NCBI GenBank assembly: GCA_034927685.1
Contig: JAYFPO010000013.1
Location: 1-64,000, forward strand
Length of the DNA: 64,000 nt
DNA from: RGIG3159 sp034927685
GTDB taxonomy: Bacteria > Bacillota > Clostridia > Oscillospirales > Oscillospiraceae
Direction of reading: 5' to 3'
Part shown: in pieces, positions 33,801 through 42,565 of the stretch
How positions within the stretch are numbered: the stretch's first letter is position 1
Layout: every line of letters starts with the position of its first letter
The notes under the pieces: generated by a model
The model's database searches: none
What the model was told of the DNA's origin: nothing
Seen by the model: the letters and a program-made list of their open reading frames with translations, nothing else
Translations under genes and position numbers: made by a program

Positions 33801-34412
33801 CGGCTCCACCTGCAGCTCCAGCTCGGAAATCTTGTCGCCGATGCGCAGCAGGTTGTCCTCCGTGGCGGCGAGTTTCCGCTCGGTCTCTTCCTTGCGGTGG
33901 CGGAACTTGGAGATGCCCGCCGCCTCCTCAAAGACTTCGCGCCGGTCGGTACTTTTCAGGGAGAGGATCTCGTCGATCCGGCCCTGACTGATGTTGGCAT
34001 AGCCCTCCTTGCCGAGGCCCGTATCCATAAAGAGCTCGTTGATGTCCCTGAGCCGCGCGCTCTGCTTATTTAAATAGTACTCGCTTTCGCCGGACCGATA
34101 GTAGCGCCTGGTTACCATGATCTCCCCGGCGTCCATCCGAAACGCGCCGTCCGAATTGTCGAGAATCAGGGACGCCTCGGCAAAGCCGAGCTGCGGACGC
34201 TTTTGCGTGCCGCCAAAGATGACGTCCTCCATCTTGCCGCCGCGGAGCGCCTTGGTGCTCTGCTCGCCCATGACCCAGCGGATGGCGTCGGAGATGTTGG
34301 ATTTTCCGCTGCCGTTGGGGCCGACGATGGCGGTAATATCGCTGTCGAAATTCAGAATGGTCTTGTCGGCGAAGGACTTAAAGCCCTGCACCTCCAGCGA
34401 TTTCAGATACAC
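30840..34412 (-). CDS. smc: Chromosome segregation protein SMC
   Basis: Condensin-like ATPase that loads at ParB sites and extrudes DNA loops. The 1190-residue length is standard. The N-terminal head has Walker A GPNGSGKSNI; two long coiled coils flank a hinge at about residues 500-680; and the C-terminal head has the signature LLSGGEKAFVA and Walker B FCMLDEIDAALDD. The start codon is GTG (34412), preceded by GTGAGGTGG. A promoter lies 30 bases upstream, so it heads the transcript smc-ftsY-rdgB-yhbY-nadD-rsfS-leuS. The partners ScpA and ScpB are not in the window. Confidence 0.97.
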   Translation of the reverse strand: MYLKSLEVQGFKSFADKTILNFDSDITAIVGPNGSGKSNISDAIRWVMGEQSTKALRGGKMEDVIFGGTQKRPQLGFAEASLILDNSDGAFRMDAGEIMVTRRYYRSGESEYYLNKQSARLRDINELFMDTGLGKEGYANISQGRIDEILSLKSTDRREVFEEAAGISKFRHRKEETERKLAATEDNLLRIGDKISELELQVEPLREQAEKARKYLALKDELKGVEVAVWLDALDRLSTAKQKVEEDYNSAGFILAQEHEALDALYRKAEELAGIVHGFDEAMEQKRAEIGESDGRLQRLTGEGNVLEATEENNRVNMERVRAELSEQESRASGLQEQIAKSEDRIAALQSGAARLAAQMEELDGQAQTLAQSGEGIAREYLSLQKRLGDLRSQLAQRTAEAASSEAAAQEAGERLDTVSEELRQAKRRSEELRAQQMQCKRDLADAKDDVTAANNMISGYEMRLKSREERHDALQQQVNQRAIRRDTLQSRIHLLTEMERDYEGFSKAVRIVMQEKEKGALRGVHGPVSKLIRTENAYSVAIETALGAAMQQIVVSDEQDGKAAINLLKRRDGGRATFLPISVIRGRTLQERGLEEIPGFLGVASELVRCDAQYREILLNLLGRTVVAEDLDCAIAMAKQYGNRFRIVTLDGQILNMGGSMTGGSASKSAGILSRANELEALKKQLQAEQEQLEEQKKALQDAARGAEEVRYERSMASAQLREAEDKALRLEGDFRHNSVLLETVEGVVQSDEREAAGITTRLNAEQRSAVERRAQAALLEQQIAETSQSAAALELDQSETAGQAKALTEQMQKLRLEQTSAETEAKSARESILQLQQLQGQMQGDRQQKEALIDGYARDNASLGERLAALATQKQTESAQGTRLREALSALTRDRMAAEAEKTRSERGAQEKNKDILGMERESARLEQKKLSAEMEEKQIIDKLWDTYGLTYSTASSERAVLENAAQGQRRIAELKRKLSALGTPNLGAIEEFSRVSERYEYLSGQRDDVMTSKKDLEEIVRSITKEMTTIFVGEFSKINRYFGETFAEMFGGGKGSLELEDAENPLECGIEIRVQPPGKQLKTITLLSGGEKAFVAIALYFAILKVRPTPFCMLDEIDAALDDRNVERFAAYLRSLSKMTQFIVVTHRRGTMEEADTLYGVTMQEQGISKMLHLDMKQMIEQLGITE

Positions 34413-34442
34413 AGTTCCACCTCACAAAAACACGATCATGTT

Positions 34443-34471
34443 ATTGTATCAGGATTATCCCCCGATTGCAA
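34443..34471 (-). promoter_or_regulatory. Promoter of the smc operon
   Basis: TTGCAA (34471-34466) and TACAAT (34448-34443) on the minus strand with a 17-base spacer. Confidence 0.75.
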
Positions 34472-34494
34472 GCGGCTTCCGCCCGGAAAAGAAC

Positions 34495-34533
34495 ATGGAC
34501 GCGCTGCAAACATGAATTCTACAGCGCGTCCAT
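34495..34533 (-). terminator. Hairpin after rnc, before the smc promoter
   Basis: ATGGACGCGCTG (34495-34506) pairs with CAGCGCGTCCAT (34522-34533), 12 bp, with a 15-base loop. On the minus strand TTCTTTT follows shortly after, so it probably ends the plsX-rnc transcript. Its inner arm starts CTGCAAA but the other side has decayed. Confidence 0.6.
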
Positions 34534-34538
34534 ATGAT

Positions 34539-35216
34539 TTACGTTCCCTTGAGAAACAGAATTGCCTTTTCAGCGGCGGCCTGCTCGGCCCGCTTCTTGC
34601 TCCGGCCCTCTCCATCTCCGATGATCCGGTCGTTCAGGAGGACGATGACCCGAAATGCCTTGTCGTGGTCCGGACCGGACTCCGACACCATGCAGTATTT
34701 GAGCGTCTGGTTCTTCTCCCGCTGTACCAGCTCCTGCAGCATCGTCTTGTAGTCGGTGTCTATCGGCACCACACGGGCCTTCTCCAGAATCAGGCGGCAG
34801 ATCAGCGCCCGGACCGGCTCGAAGCCGCCGTCCAGATAGACCGCCGCCAGCACGGATTCCACCGCGTCGGCATTGATGCTGGAGCGCGTTCTGCCGCCGC
34901 CCTGCTCCTCGCCGTGACCGAGCATCAGATGCCGGCCCAGCCGCAGCCGTTCCGCCACGTCCGCGAGGCTGCCCTCACAGACCAGCTCCGCCCGCATCCG
35001 CGTCAGATCGCCCTCCGGGTGGTCTGGATACATCCTGTAGAGGTATTCCGCCGTGACAAAGCCCAGAATGGAGTCGCCCAGAAATTCCAGGCGCTCGTTG
35101 CTGCAGAGGCCCTCCTTGCGCCGCTCGTTGGCATAGGAGCTGTGCCGCAGCGCGTTTTCCAGCAGACTCCGGTCCAGGAAGGAATACCCGAGGGCCTGTT
35201 CCAGCTCATCCAGCAT
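34539..35216 (-). CDS. rnc: Ribonuclease III
   Basis: Cleaves double-stranded RNA in rRNA maturation and mRNA decay. The 225-residue protein has the catalytic signature NERLEFLGDSILGF and a second acidic site NADAVESVLAAVYLDGG with the essential Glu. A C-terminal dsRNA-binding domain (DYKTMLQELVQREK ... SKKRAEQAAAEKAILFL) completes it. I use the ATG at 35216, eight bases after AGGAG. Another ATG at 35222 overlaps the plsX stop but stands only two bases from that site. plsX-rnc-smc is a common Firmicute order. Confidence 0.95.
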   Translation of the reverse strand: MLDELEQALGYSFLDRSLLENALRHSSYANERRKEGLCSNERLEFLGDSILGFVTAEYLYRMYPDHPEGDLTRMRAELVCEGSLADVAERLRLGRHLMLGHGEEQGGGRTRSSINADAVESVLAAVYLDGGFEPVRALICRLILEKARVVPIDTDYKTMLQELVQREKNQTLKYCMVSESGPDHDKAFRVIVLLNDRIIGDGEGRSKKRAEQAAAEKAILFLKGT

Positions 35217-35218
35217 GA

Positions 35219-36244
35219 TCATTGCTCCTTTATCTCAGAAAGGCGGCCGATGGTGTCCATCAGCTGCTTCTCCGCGCCACGCTCGACCGAGCGCATCGCC
35301 TGCCGGACTGCGCTGCGAATCGCACGCGCATCGGAGGACCCGTGCGCCTTAATGACCGGCTTTTGCAGGCCAATCAGGGCCGTGCCGCCGGTCTCCCGGT
35401 AGTCGAGCATTCCCTTCAGCTCCCGCAGGCCGCCGGCACAGAGCGCCGCACCCAGCTTGGTCCAGAGATTTTTCGCAAACATTTCCTTCATCAGCGACAT
35501 CATATAGAGGGCGGTCCCCTCCACGGATTTCAGCATGATATTCCCGGAAAATCCATCCGCCACCACCACGTCGGCGGCGCCAAGCAAAACATCCCGCGCC
35601 TCAACATTTCCGATAAAATGCAGCAGCCCCGCCTGATCCGCCGCCCGCAGCAGCGAGAAAGCCTCCTTTTGCAGCGGCAGGCCCTTGCCCTCTTCCGCGC
35701 CGTTGTTCAGGAGCGCCACCCGGGGCTCCTGAATGTTCAGAAAGCGTTCGGCATAGACCGCGCCCATAAAGCCGAACTGCAGCAGAAATTCCGGCGTACA
35801 CTCCACGTTGGCGCCGCAGTCGATCAGGACCGCACAGCCGGAGGACGTGGGGATCACCGGACCGAAAGCAGCCCGCCGAACACCCTTCACGCGCTTCACG
35901 GTCAGCGTCGCCGCCGTCAGCAGCGCACCGGTGCTGCCCGCGGAGATCAGGGCATCGCCGTTTCCCTCCGCCAGCATCCGAAGGCCCATCACCATGGAGG
36001 AATTGGGATGCTCACGCAGTACTTTCGTGGGGTCATCCTTCATGGATACGACGTCGTCCGCGTTGGCGACCTCAATTCCCTTGGGCAGATTGTCGAGCCC
36101 GATTTCGTTCAGGCAGCGGAGAATGGTCTCGCCGTGCCCCACCAGAATCAAGTCCACACCAAATTCCCGGGCCGCGTCAATAGCGCCCTGCACGGTCGCC
36201 TGAGGGGCCAGATCGCCGCCCATCGCGTCAATGATGATTTTCAT
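35219..36244 (-). CDS. plsX: Phosphate acyltransferase PlsX
   Basis: Converts acyl-ACP to acyl-phosphate for phospholipid synthesis. The 341-residue protein opens MKIIIDAMGGDLAPQATVQG, the family hallmark, and has HPNSSMVMGLRMLAEG, ISAGSTGALLTAATL, GAEEGKGLPLQKEAF and DGFSGNIMLKSVEGTA. Membrane association is peripheral in the family. It is 9 bases downstream of trmFO. The usual companion fabD/acpP genes are not in the window. Confidence 0.96.
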   Translation of the reverse strand: MKIIIDAMGGDLAPQATVQGAIDAAREFGVDLILVGHGETILRCLNEIGLDNLPKGIEVANADDVVSMKDDPTKVLREHPNSSMVMGLRMLAEGNGDALISAGSTGALLTAATLTVKRVKGVRRAAFGPVIPTSSGCAVLIDCGANVECTPEFLLQFGFMGAVYAERFLNIQEPRVALLNNGAEEGKGLPLQKEAFSLLRAADQAGLLHFIGNVEARDVLLGAADVVVADGFSGNIMLKSVEGTALYMMSLMKEMFAKNLWTKLGAALCAGGLRELKGMLDYRETGGTALIGLQKPVIKAHGSSDARAIRSAVRQAMRSVERGAEKQLMDTIGRLSEIKEQ

Positions 36245-36253
36245 ATGGTCACC

Positions 36254-37564
36254 TCATTTCTCTGTCTCTGCCCGCACCGATTCAAGAACCTCCAATGCCC
36301 GCTTGGAAATCTCCAGATTTTTGTTTGCCTTGCCCTTCACCCGGTAGCCAAGCGGCTCCAGAATGCCAAAGTTGATGTTCATGGGCTGGAAGTCGCGGAC
36401 AGATTCCTCACTGATATAGTACCCCAGAGCGCCGACGGCGGTTTTCCGCGTCAGGTCCGGGATTGACTTACCCAGCACCTTGCAGGCCATGGCGACGCCG
36501 GACAGCCAGCCGGACGCTGTGGACTCCACATAGCCCTCCACGCCGGTCATTTGGCCGGCGAACGCAACCAACGGATCGCGCCGGTCGGCGTAATACCGGT
36601 CGAGCAGGCCGGGAGAATTCAGAAACAGGTTTTGGTGCATCACGCCGTAGCGCACAAATTCCGCGCCGTGCAGCGCCGGAATCATGGAAAAGACGCGCTT
36701 TTGCTCCGGGAACCGGAGGTGCGTCTGGAAGCCCACCAAATTGTAGATGCTGCCCTGGACATTGTCCCGTCGGAGCTGCACCACCGCGTAGGGCTCGCGG
36801 CCGGTTTTTGGGTCGCGGAGACCGACCGGCTTCAGGGGCCCATAGCGCAGCGTGTCCGCGCCGCGCCGGGCCATGACCTCTACCGGCATACAGCCCTCAA
36901 AGACCTTGCTGTCCTCGAATCCGTGGACCTCGGCCTCCTGGGCTGCGGCCAGCTCTCGGACAAATGCCTCGTACTCTTCCCTCGTGAGTGCGCAGTTCAC
37001 ATAATCTGCGCTGCCGCGGTCATAGCGGGAGGCAAACCAAGCCTGCTCCATATCGATAGATTCAAAGGTAATGAGCGGCGCGGCGGCATCAAAAAAGTTG
37101 AGATACTCCCGTCCGCCGAAATAGGCGTGAATCGCGTCCGCCATAGCCTGTGAGGTCAATGGGCCGGTGGCGATGATGCACGGCCCGGCCGGAATCTGCG
37201 CGACCTCGCCAGCCTCCACCGCAATCAGTGGATGGGCGCGGATTTTTTCCGTCACCATGGCCGAAAAGCCGCAGCGATCCACGGCCAGCGCGCCGCCCGC
37301 CTCCACGCGGGTCTCGTCGGCACAGGCGAGAATCAAACTTCCCAGCAGCCGCAGCTCCTCCTTCAGGAGGCCGACGGCATTTTCCAGACGATCACCCCGC
37401 AGGGAGTTGGAGCACACCAGCTCTGCAAAGTCGGCGCTGTGATGCGCGGGCGTCATTTTCTGCGGCTTCATCTCCCGCAGCCGCACCGGGATACCGCGCT
37501 CCGCGAGCTGCCAAGCCGCCTCGCAGCCTGCCAGACCGGCGCCGATCACTGTGACTTCCTTCAT
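36254..37564 (-). CDS. trmFO: Methylenetetrahydrofolate-tRNA-(uracil-5)-methyltransferase TrmFO
   Basis: Folate- and FAD-dependent enzyme that forms 5-methyluridine at tRNA position 54. The 436-residue protein has the FAD motif VIGAGLAGCEAAWQLAERG, MTPAHHSADFAELVCSNSLR, and GCMPVEVMARRGADTLRYGPLKPVGL. The late PMNINFGILEPL segment is also typical. It overlaps the topA end by 4 bases, consistent with the conserved topA-trmFO pair in Firmicutes. Confidence 0.96.
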   Translation of the reverse strand: MKEVTVIGAGLAGCEAAWQLAERGIPVRLREMKPQKMTPAHHSADFAELVCSNSLRGDRLENAVGLLKEELRLLGSLILACADETRVEAGGALAVDRCGFSAMVTEKIRAHPLIAVEAGEVAQIPAGPCIIATGPLTSQAMADAIHAYFGGREYLNFFDAAAPLITFESIDMEQAWFASRYDRGSADYVNCALTREEYEAFVRELAAAQEAEVHGFEDSKVFEGCMPVEVMARRGADTLRYGPLKPVGLRDPKTGREPYAVVQLRRDNVQGSIYNLVGFQTHLRFPEQKRVFSMIPALHGAEFVRYGVMHQNLFLNSPGLLDRYYADRRDPLVAFAGQMTGVEGYVESTASGWLSGVAMACKVLGKSIPDLTRKTAVGALGYYISEESVRDFQPMNINFGILEPLGYRVKGKANKNLEISKRALEVLESVRAETEK

Positions 37565-39840
37565 TTCTTCGCACCCTTGGCCGCGGTCTTTTTCCGGCTT
37601 GTCGTTTTCCGCTTCGTCGTTTTGGCGGCCTTTGGCGTTTTTGCGGCCTTTGGCGTCTGAACTGCCTTCGCCGGCTTTTCCGCGGTCTCCTGCGTCTCGT
37701 TCTGTTCCGACGATTCCGTTTTCGCCTCTGTCTTTTTGCGGTAGCCGCGCTGATCCTCCGGCAGGAAGTTTTTACAGGCCGGGTTGACGCAGAAGGGCGT
37801 CATCCTGCCGCGCCCGGACTTTTTAAACATGGTCTGCCCGCATTCCGGGCAGTCCTGTGCCGTCGGCACATCCCAGGTCATGAAGCCGCACTCCGCGCCC
37901 TTTTCGCAGGCGTAATAGGCATACCCCTTCTGGGATTTTCGCTTCAGCATTCCGGCGCCGCACTTGGGGCATCGGCCCGGCATCCGCTCCACGATGGGCT
38001 TGGTGTTCTTGCACTCCGGGTAGCCCGGGCAGGCCATGAACTTGCCGAAGCGACCCATTTTGATGACCATTTTCCGGCCGCACAGCTCGCAGATCTCGTC
38101 GGTCTCCTCGTCCGGCACCTTGAGGTGGACGCCCTGCAGGGCCTCCTCCGCCTCCACCATATCCCGGTGGAAGCCATCAAAAAAGTCGCTCAACACGTGC
38201 TTCCAGGGGGTTTTCCCGGCCTCTACATCGTCGAGCTTTTTTTCCATGTTGGCGGTAAACTCTTCGTCGATGATGTCGGAAAAGCGCTCCCGCATCAGTC
38301 CGTCCACCACTTCACCCAGCGGGGTCGGGCTGAGTCGTTTGTCCGTTTTGACCACATACTCGCGGTCCTGGATGGTCGATATGATGGCGGCGTAGGTGGA
38401 GGGGCGTCCGACGCCCTTTTCCTCCATGGCGCGCACCAGCGTAGCCTCGGTGTAGCGCGCGGGTGGCTGGGTGAAGTGCTGCTCCTTCTCCCTGTCCGTC
38501 ATCGTCAGCGGCTCGCCCTCCCGGAGATCCGGCAGCGGCGCGAACTTCTCCTCCTGCTCGTCGTCGCGGCCCTCCTCGTAGACGGCCGTAAAGCCCGCAA
38601 ATTTCAGCGCCTGGTAGTTGGCGCGGAAAATATGTCCGGCGCAGACGGAGTCAATCGCCATGGTGTCGTAGACGGCGCTTGCCATCTGGCTGGCTACAAA
38701 CCGGCTCCAGATCAGCTTATAAAGGCGGAACTGGTCCTTGTTCAGATCCTTTTCCACGCGCTCCGGATCCAGCGCCACATTGCTGGGCCGGATGGCCTCA
38801 TGCGCGTCCTGCGCGCCGGACTTGGCCTTGAACTGGTGAAAGGATCCATAGTGATAGCCGCTGCCATAGCGGTTTTCGATATAGTCCTTTGCCGCCGCCA
38901 AGGCTTCCTCGGAGAGGCGGAGGGAATCGGTACGCATGTAGGTGATGAGGCCAACGGCGCCGATTCCGGTGATCTCCATGCCCTCATAGAGCTGCTGGGC
39001 GATGGCCATGGTACGCTTTGGTGTCATATTCAGCTTGCGGGATGCCTCTTGCTGCAGCGTTGACGTGATAAAGGGCGGCTGCGCCGTCTTTTTCTTCGCG
39101 GCGCTCTTGATGGACTGCACCGAAAATGGCTTGCCCGCCACGTCCGCGAGGATGGCGTCCGCCTCAGCTTCTTTTTGCAGTTCGCGCTTTTTGCCCTCAC
39201 CGAAGTAATGGGCCGCGAAACTGCCTAAACCGTTTTCCCGCCGCAGCATCACATCGATGGTCCAGTACTCCTGTGTCTGAAAGGCGCGGATTTCCTTTTC
39301 CCGGTCCACCACCAGCTTCGTGGCAACGGACTGGACGCGCCCGGCCGACAGGCCCTTGCGGACCTTCTTCCAGAGCAGCGGGCTGAGCTGGTAGCCGACA
39401 ATCCGGTCCAGCACCCGGCGGGCCTGCTGTGCGTCCACCAAATCACCGTCGATCGCGCGCGGATGCTGAATGGACTCCGTGACAACCTTTTTGGTGATCT
39501 CGTTGAAGGTAACCCGGTGGGTCTCGCTGTCGCTCAGGTCCAGCAGCGTTTTCAGATGCCAGGAGATGGCCTCACCCTCCCGGTCCGGGTCAGTCGCGAG
39601 ATAGACGGTCTCGCTGCCGCGGCTTGCGCTGCGCAGCTCGTCAATGATATGTTCCTTCCCCGGCATCGGTACATACTGGGGCTCAAAATTGTGCTCGATA
39701 TCGACGCCCATCGTGCTTTTCGGCAGGTCGCGGAGATGGCCCATGCAGGCCTTGACCTGATAGCCGCTCCCCAAATATTTGCCGATGGTCTTTGCCTTGG
39801 AGGGCGACTCCACAATCACGAGGTTTGTCTTTTCTGCCAT
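37561..39840 (-). CDS. topA: DNA topoisomerase I
   Basis: Relaxes negative supercoils through a transient tyrosine-DNA link. The 759-residue protein has the Toprim domain (LVIVESPSKAKTIGKYLG, DPDREGEAISWHL) and the active-site region GLITYMRTDSLRLSEEAL with the catalytic Tyr. Three zinc-ribbon units follow near residues 590-710 (CELCGRKM...CPGYPEC; CPKCGAGM; CPECGQTM). The last 55 residues are a basic low-complexity tail of Lys, Ala and Thr (for instance TPKAAKTPKAAKTTKRK), likely for DNA contact. It abuts dprA without a gap, its ribosome site lying in the dprA end. Confidence 0.97.
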   Translation of the reverse strand: MAEKTNLVIVESPSKAKTIGKYLGSGYQVKACMGHLRDLPKSTMGVDIEHNFEPQYVPMPGKEHIIDELRSASRGSETVYLATDPDREGEAISWHLKTLLDLSDSETHRVTFNEITKKVVTESIQHPRAIDGDLVDAQQARRVLDRIVGYQLSPLLWKKVRKGLSAGRVQSVATKLVVDREKEIRAFQTQEYWTIDVMLRRENGLGSFAAHYFGEGKKRELQKEAEADAILADVAGKPFSVQSIKSAAKKKTAQPPFITSTLQQEASRKLNMTPKRTMAIAQQLYEGMEITGIGAVGLITYMRTDSLRLSEEALAAAKDYIENRYGSGYHYGSFHQFKAKSGAQDAHEAIRPSNVALDPERVEKDLNKDQFRLYKLIWSRFVASQMASAVYDTMAIDSVCAGHIFRANYQALKFAGFTAVYEEGRDDEQEEKFAPLPDLREGEPLTMTDREKEQHFTQPPARYTEATLVRAMEEKGVGRPSTYAAIISTIQDREYVVKTDKRLSPTPLGEVVDGLMRERFSDIIDEEFTANMEKKLDDVEAGKTPWKHVLSDFFDGFHRDMVEAEEALQGVHLKVPDEETDEICELCGRKMVIKMGRFGKFMACPGYPECKNTKPIVERMPGRCPKCGAGMLKRKSQKGYAYYACEKGAECGFMTWDVPTAQDCPECGQTMFKKSGRGRMTPFCVNPACKNFLPEDQRGYRKKTEAKTESSEQNETQETAEKPAKAVQTPKAAKTPKAAKTTKRKTTSRKKTAAKGAKK

Positions 39841-41091
39841 TTATGGTTCCTCCGAATCCTTCTTGAATGCCAATGTATAGCTGCCGCCCGGGCAGGACTG
39901 CGTGAGTCCCCGGATCTCCAGCATCGTCAGTGCGCCCAGTGCCTGCGCGGTCGACAGCCCGGTTTCGCGGATGAGCTCATCCGCGGTCATCGGTGTCTGA
40001 CCCAAATTGCGGAGCACGGTAGACTCCGCCTCCGACAGGCCGAAAAGCGCCTCTTGTACGTCAATATACGTCCGCTTGGCCGTCTTGTCAACGTCTTTTT
40101 TGTCGCCAGACTGCGGAATTTGGACCTCCGACGCCGCAATTTTCTCATTTCCGTCGTCCGGAAGTTTGGTTATTTCCGCCCCGTAAGCAGTCGCTTCTTC
40201 CTCCGTCAGCACGCGGACTTGGTCCTGAAACAGGTACGTATAGCTCTGAATGACGTCACTGCCGAACTCCGTGCAGCCGGCGCCCTGCCGCAGCAGGTCG
40301 TTGCTGCCCGCGCAGATGGGCATTCCGGCGTTGCCCGGCACCGCGAAAACGTCGCGTCCCTGTTCGAGCGCCAGCCGCGCTGTAATCAGCGAGCCGCTGC
40401 GTTTCGGCGCCTCCGCCACAACCACGCCGCGGCTGAGGCCGCTGATAATCCGATTGCGGACGGGGAAATGCCAAGAAAGCGGTTTGGCATCCGGCGGGTA
40501 CTCACTCAGCAGGCAGCCGAACCGCCGGACATCCTCCAAAAGCCGCCTGTTCTTTTTTGGATAGATCACGTTGACGCCGCCGCCCAGCACACCTACCACG
40601 GGGCTTCCGCCCCGCAAAGCGCCCTCCATAGCCGCTGCGTCCACGCCCTCCGCGCCACCGGAAACCACCACAACGCCAGCCTTACTGAGCTCAAAGCCCA
40701 GCTTTCTCGCCATCATGACGCCGTACTGGGACGCCTTTCTGTGGCCCACCACGGCGATGGTCAGCTCCTGGTTGAAATCCGGCAGCGTCCCCATATAGTA
40801 GAGCAGCTCCGGCGGATCGGCGATGCTGCGCAGCAGCTCCGGATAGCGGGGATCGTCGTAGGTCAGAATGCCGATTTCGTGCTCCATGCAGAAAGTCTGG
40901 ACCCGCAGTGCCTCCGTCAGGTCGCGGTCGCGCAGCGCCTCCTGCTCGTGGGAGGTCAGCCCGGCCTCCCGGAGCAACTGCTCCCCAGCCTCGTAGACGG
41001 CCTGCGGCGAGCCGAGCGCACCGACAGCCCGGAAGCAGCCGATTGCAGAAAGCGACTCCAGCAAGCTGATCCAAAGCCAGTACAGCTCCAT
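39841..41091 (-). CDS. dprA: DNA processing protein DprA
   Basis: Loads RecA on incoming single-stranded DNA during natural transformation. The 416-residue protein has an N-terminal SAM-like region and the Rossmann core (ELTIAVVGHRKASQYG; VVVSGGAEGVDAAAMEGAL; FPVRNRIISGLSRGVVVAEA; SGSLITARLALEQGRDVFAVPG). A C-terminal winged helix (LGQTPMTADELIRETGLSTAQALGALTMLEI) follows a linker rich in Lys, Asp and Ser. dprA-topA is a frequent pair. Its ribosome site (AAGAGAG) is weak and I find no clear promoter in the 150 bases upstream. Confidence 0.95.
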   Translation of the reverse strand: MELYWLWISLLESLSAIGCFRAVGALGSPQAVYEAGEQLLREAGLTSHEQEALRDRDLTEALRVQTFCMEHEIGILTYDDPRYPELLRSIADPPELLYYMGTLPDFNQELTIAVVGHRKASQYGVMMARKLGFELSKAGVVVVSGGAEGVDAAAMEGALRGGSPVVGVLGGGVNVIYPKKNRRLLEDVRRFGCLLSEYPPDAKPLSWHFPVRNRIISGLSRGVVVAEAPKRSGSLITARLALEQGRDVFAVPGNAGMPICAGSNDLLRQGAGCTEFGSDVIQSYTYLFQDQVRVLTEEEATAYGAEITKLPDDGNEKIAASEVQIPQSGDKKDVDKTAKRTYIDVQEALFGLSEAESTVLRNLGQTPMTADELIRETGLSTAQALGALTMLEIRGLTQSCPGGSYTLAFKKDSEEP

Positions 41092-41177
41092 GCGCGTTCT
41101 CTCTTTCTATCTCATGTCTGCTGAGCAATGTTTTTCATCCAGGCATCTGAAAACAGCAAAACGCGGCTTGTTTCACC

Positions 41178-41205
41178 GCCAAAAGAGAAAATTTGCACTT
41201 TTGGC
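41178..41205. repeat. Inverted repeat in the gap between the SpoU methyltransferase and dprA
   Basis: GCCAAAAG (41178-41185) and CTTTTGGC (41198-41205) with a 12-base A/T-rich loop. There is no T-run after it on the minus strand. It could be a weak terminator or a binding site; I cannot decide. Nothing else is recognised in 41092-41241. Confidence 0.35.
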
Positions 41206-41241
41206 AAATACAATTCTCCAATCGCATTTGTTCCGTGCGCG

Positions 41242-41985
41242 TTATCGCTTCATCTGCCACATCACAATGCTCGCCGCCACGGCGGCATTCAGGGACTCAC
41301 AGTGTTTGTTCATGGGGATAATCAGCCGCTGGGCCGCCGCCTCCAGGAATTCCCGACAGACGCCCTGTCCCTCGCTGCCGACGACCAGCGCCATTTTTTC
41401 CAGTGCGGCCTGCCGCAGGTCAACCGCGTCCTCCGTCAGGGCCGTAACGCCGATGGGAATTCCCCGCGCCGCGCAGTGGCGCAGCACCTCCGCCCGCGTG
41501 GCCTGCTGCGGCGCTCTGCGAAACACCGCACCCATCGACGCGCGCACGGTCTTCTCCCCGTAGGGATCGGCGCAGCCCTCCGTGAGGATCACCGGCACCT
41601 CCAGTGCGTCCGCCGTCCGGAGGATTGTCCCAAGGTTGCCGGGGTCCTGAAGCCCGTCCAGAATCAAGCTGCCGCCGGCGACGGTGAGCGGTGCGCTTTC
41701 CGGCATTTTGCAGAGGAACAGCGCACCCTGCGGTGCTTCCATGCCGGAGAGGTACCGCATGAGGGGCTCCGGCACCGTAACGGCGCGGAGCCCCTCCGGG
41801 AGCTTCGCCGCAACGCCCTCCTGCAATACCACGGTATGGAGACCGCCGCACCAGTGCACGGCCTCCTCCAACAGCTTGGTCCCGTCGGCGACAAATTCAC
41901 CGCAGCGGTAACGATCGCTTCTGGAGGTCCGCAGCTTTTTCAGGTGCTGGATCAGAGGATTCTGTCTGCTCTGAATGTATTCCAT
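41242..41985 (-). CDS. SpoU/TrmH-family RNA 2'-O-methyltransferase
   Basis: A 247-residue SPOUT methyltransferase. The N-terminal substrate-binding part (IQSRQNPLIQHLKKLRTSR, then FVADGTKLLEEAV) resembles the L30e-like domain of RlmB/TsnR relatives. The catalytic trefoil knot is intact: LDGLQDPGNLGTILRTADA (motif 1 with Asn and Arg), MALVVGSEGQGV (motif 2) and IPMNKHCESLNAAVAASI (motif 3). The target RNA, probably 23S rRNA, is not determined. I start at 41985 after GGAGAGCGGG; the frame's earlier ATG at 42003 lacks a ribosome site and lies in the terminator. Confidence 0.9.
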   Translation of the reverse strand: MEYIQSRQNPLIQHLKKLRTSRSDRYRCGEFVADGTKLLEEAVHWCGGLHTVVLQEGVAAKLPEGLRAVTVPEPLMRYLSGMEAPQGALFLCKMPESAPLTVAGGSLILDGLQDPGNLGTILRTADALEVPVILTEGCADPYGEKTVRASMGAVFRRAPQQATRAEVLRHCAARGIPIGVTALTEDAVDLRQAALEKMALVVGSEGQGVCREFLEAAAQRLIIPMNKHCESLNAAVAASIVMWQMKR

Positions 41986-42007
41986 GTTCCCGCTCTCCAA
42001 CATGCAG

Positions 42008-42038
42008 AAAGAGGCATAGAACCTGGCTATGCCCCTTT
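42008..42038 (-). terminator. Terminator after greA
   Basis: AAAGAGGCATAG (42008-42019) pairs with CTATGCCCCTTT (42027-42038), 12 bp with one mismatch and a seven-base loop; a CTTTCTG stretch follows on the minus strand. Confidence 0.65.
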
Positions 42039-42044
42039 GCTGCG

Positions 42045-42518
42045 CTATTTTTCAACTGAAACCACTTCAAAACTCAGTGTCCCAACGGGGGCCTCCACGG
42101 TGATGGCCGCGCCCTCCGCCTTCCCGACCAAGGCTCTTCCAAACGGGGAGTCATCGGAAATTTTTCCCATCATTGGGTCGGCCTCCTGAGAGCCGACGAT
42201 CGTATAGCACTCGGTGTCGCCGGTATCCCGGTCCAGCACCTTAACCGTGCAGCCAAGACCGATTCGCCCGGCACTGTACTCTGTCTCATCGATGACGGCG
42301 GCGTGTGCCAGTATGTTTTCCACCTCGGCGATCCGGCCGTACAGCTTTGCCTGCTCGTTTTTCGCCTCGTCGTACTCGCTGTTTTCGGAGAGATCGCCGA
42401 AGGAACGGGCCTCCTTGATCTGCTCCGCAACCTCCGCTTCTCTGGTCGTTTTCAAATACTTTAGCTCGTCTTCCAGCTCTTTCAGCCGCATGACCGTCAG
42501 TTTAAACTCTTTTGCCAT
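42045..42518 (-). CDS. greA: Transcription elongation factor GreA
   Basis: Rescues backtracked RNA polymerase by stimulating transcript cleavage. The 157-residue protein has the N-terminal coiled coil (LTVMRLKELEDELKYLKTTR), DLSENSEYDEAKNEQAKLYGRI with the tip acidic residues, and the C-terminal FKBP-like domain (YTIVGSQEADPMMGKISDDSPFGRAL). I start at the ATG at 42518, about nine bases after GGAAGGA; the earlier codon at 42536 has no site. It has its own promoter directly after ctp and a terminator after it. Confidence 0.96.
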   Translation of the reverse strand: MAKEFKLTVMRLKELEDELKYLKTTREAEVAEQIKEARSFGDLSENSEYDEAKNEQAKLYGRIAEVENILAHAAVIDETEYSAGRIGLGCTVKVLDRDTGDTECYTIVGSQEADPMMGKISDDSPFGRALVGKAEGAAITVEAPVGTLSFEVVSVEK

Positions 42519-42565
42519 CAAACACAGTCCTTCCAAACATGATCACGTTATCTATGGTATGAGCC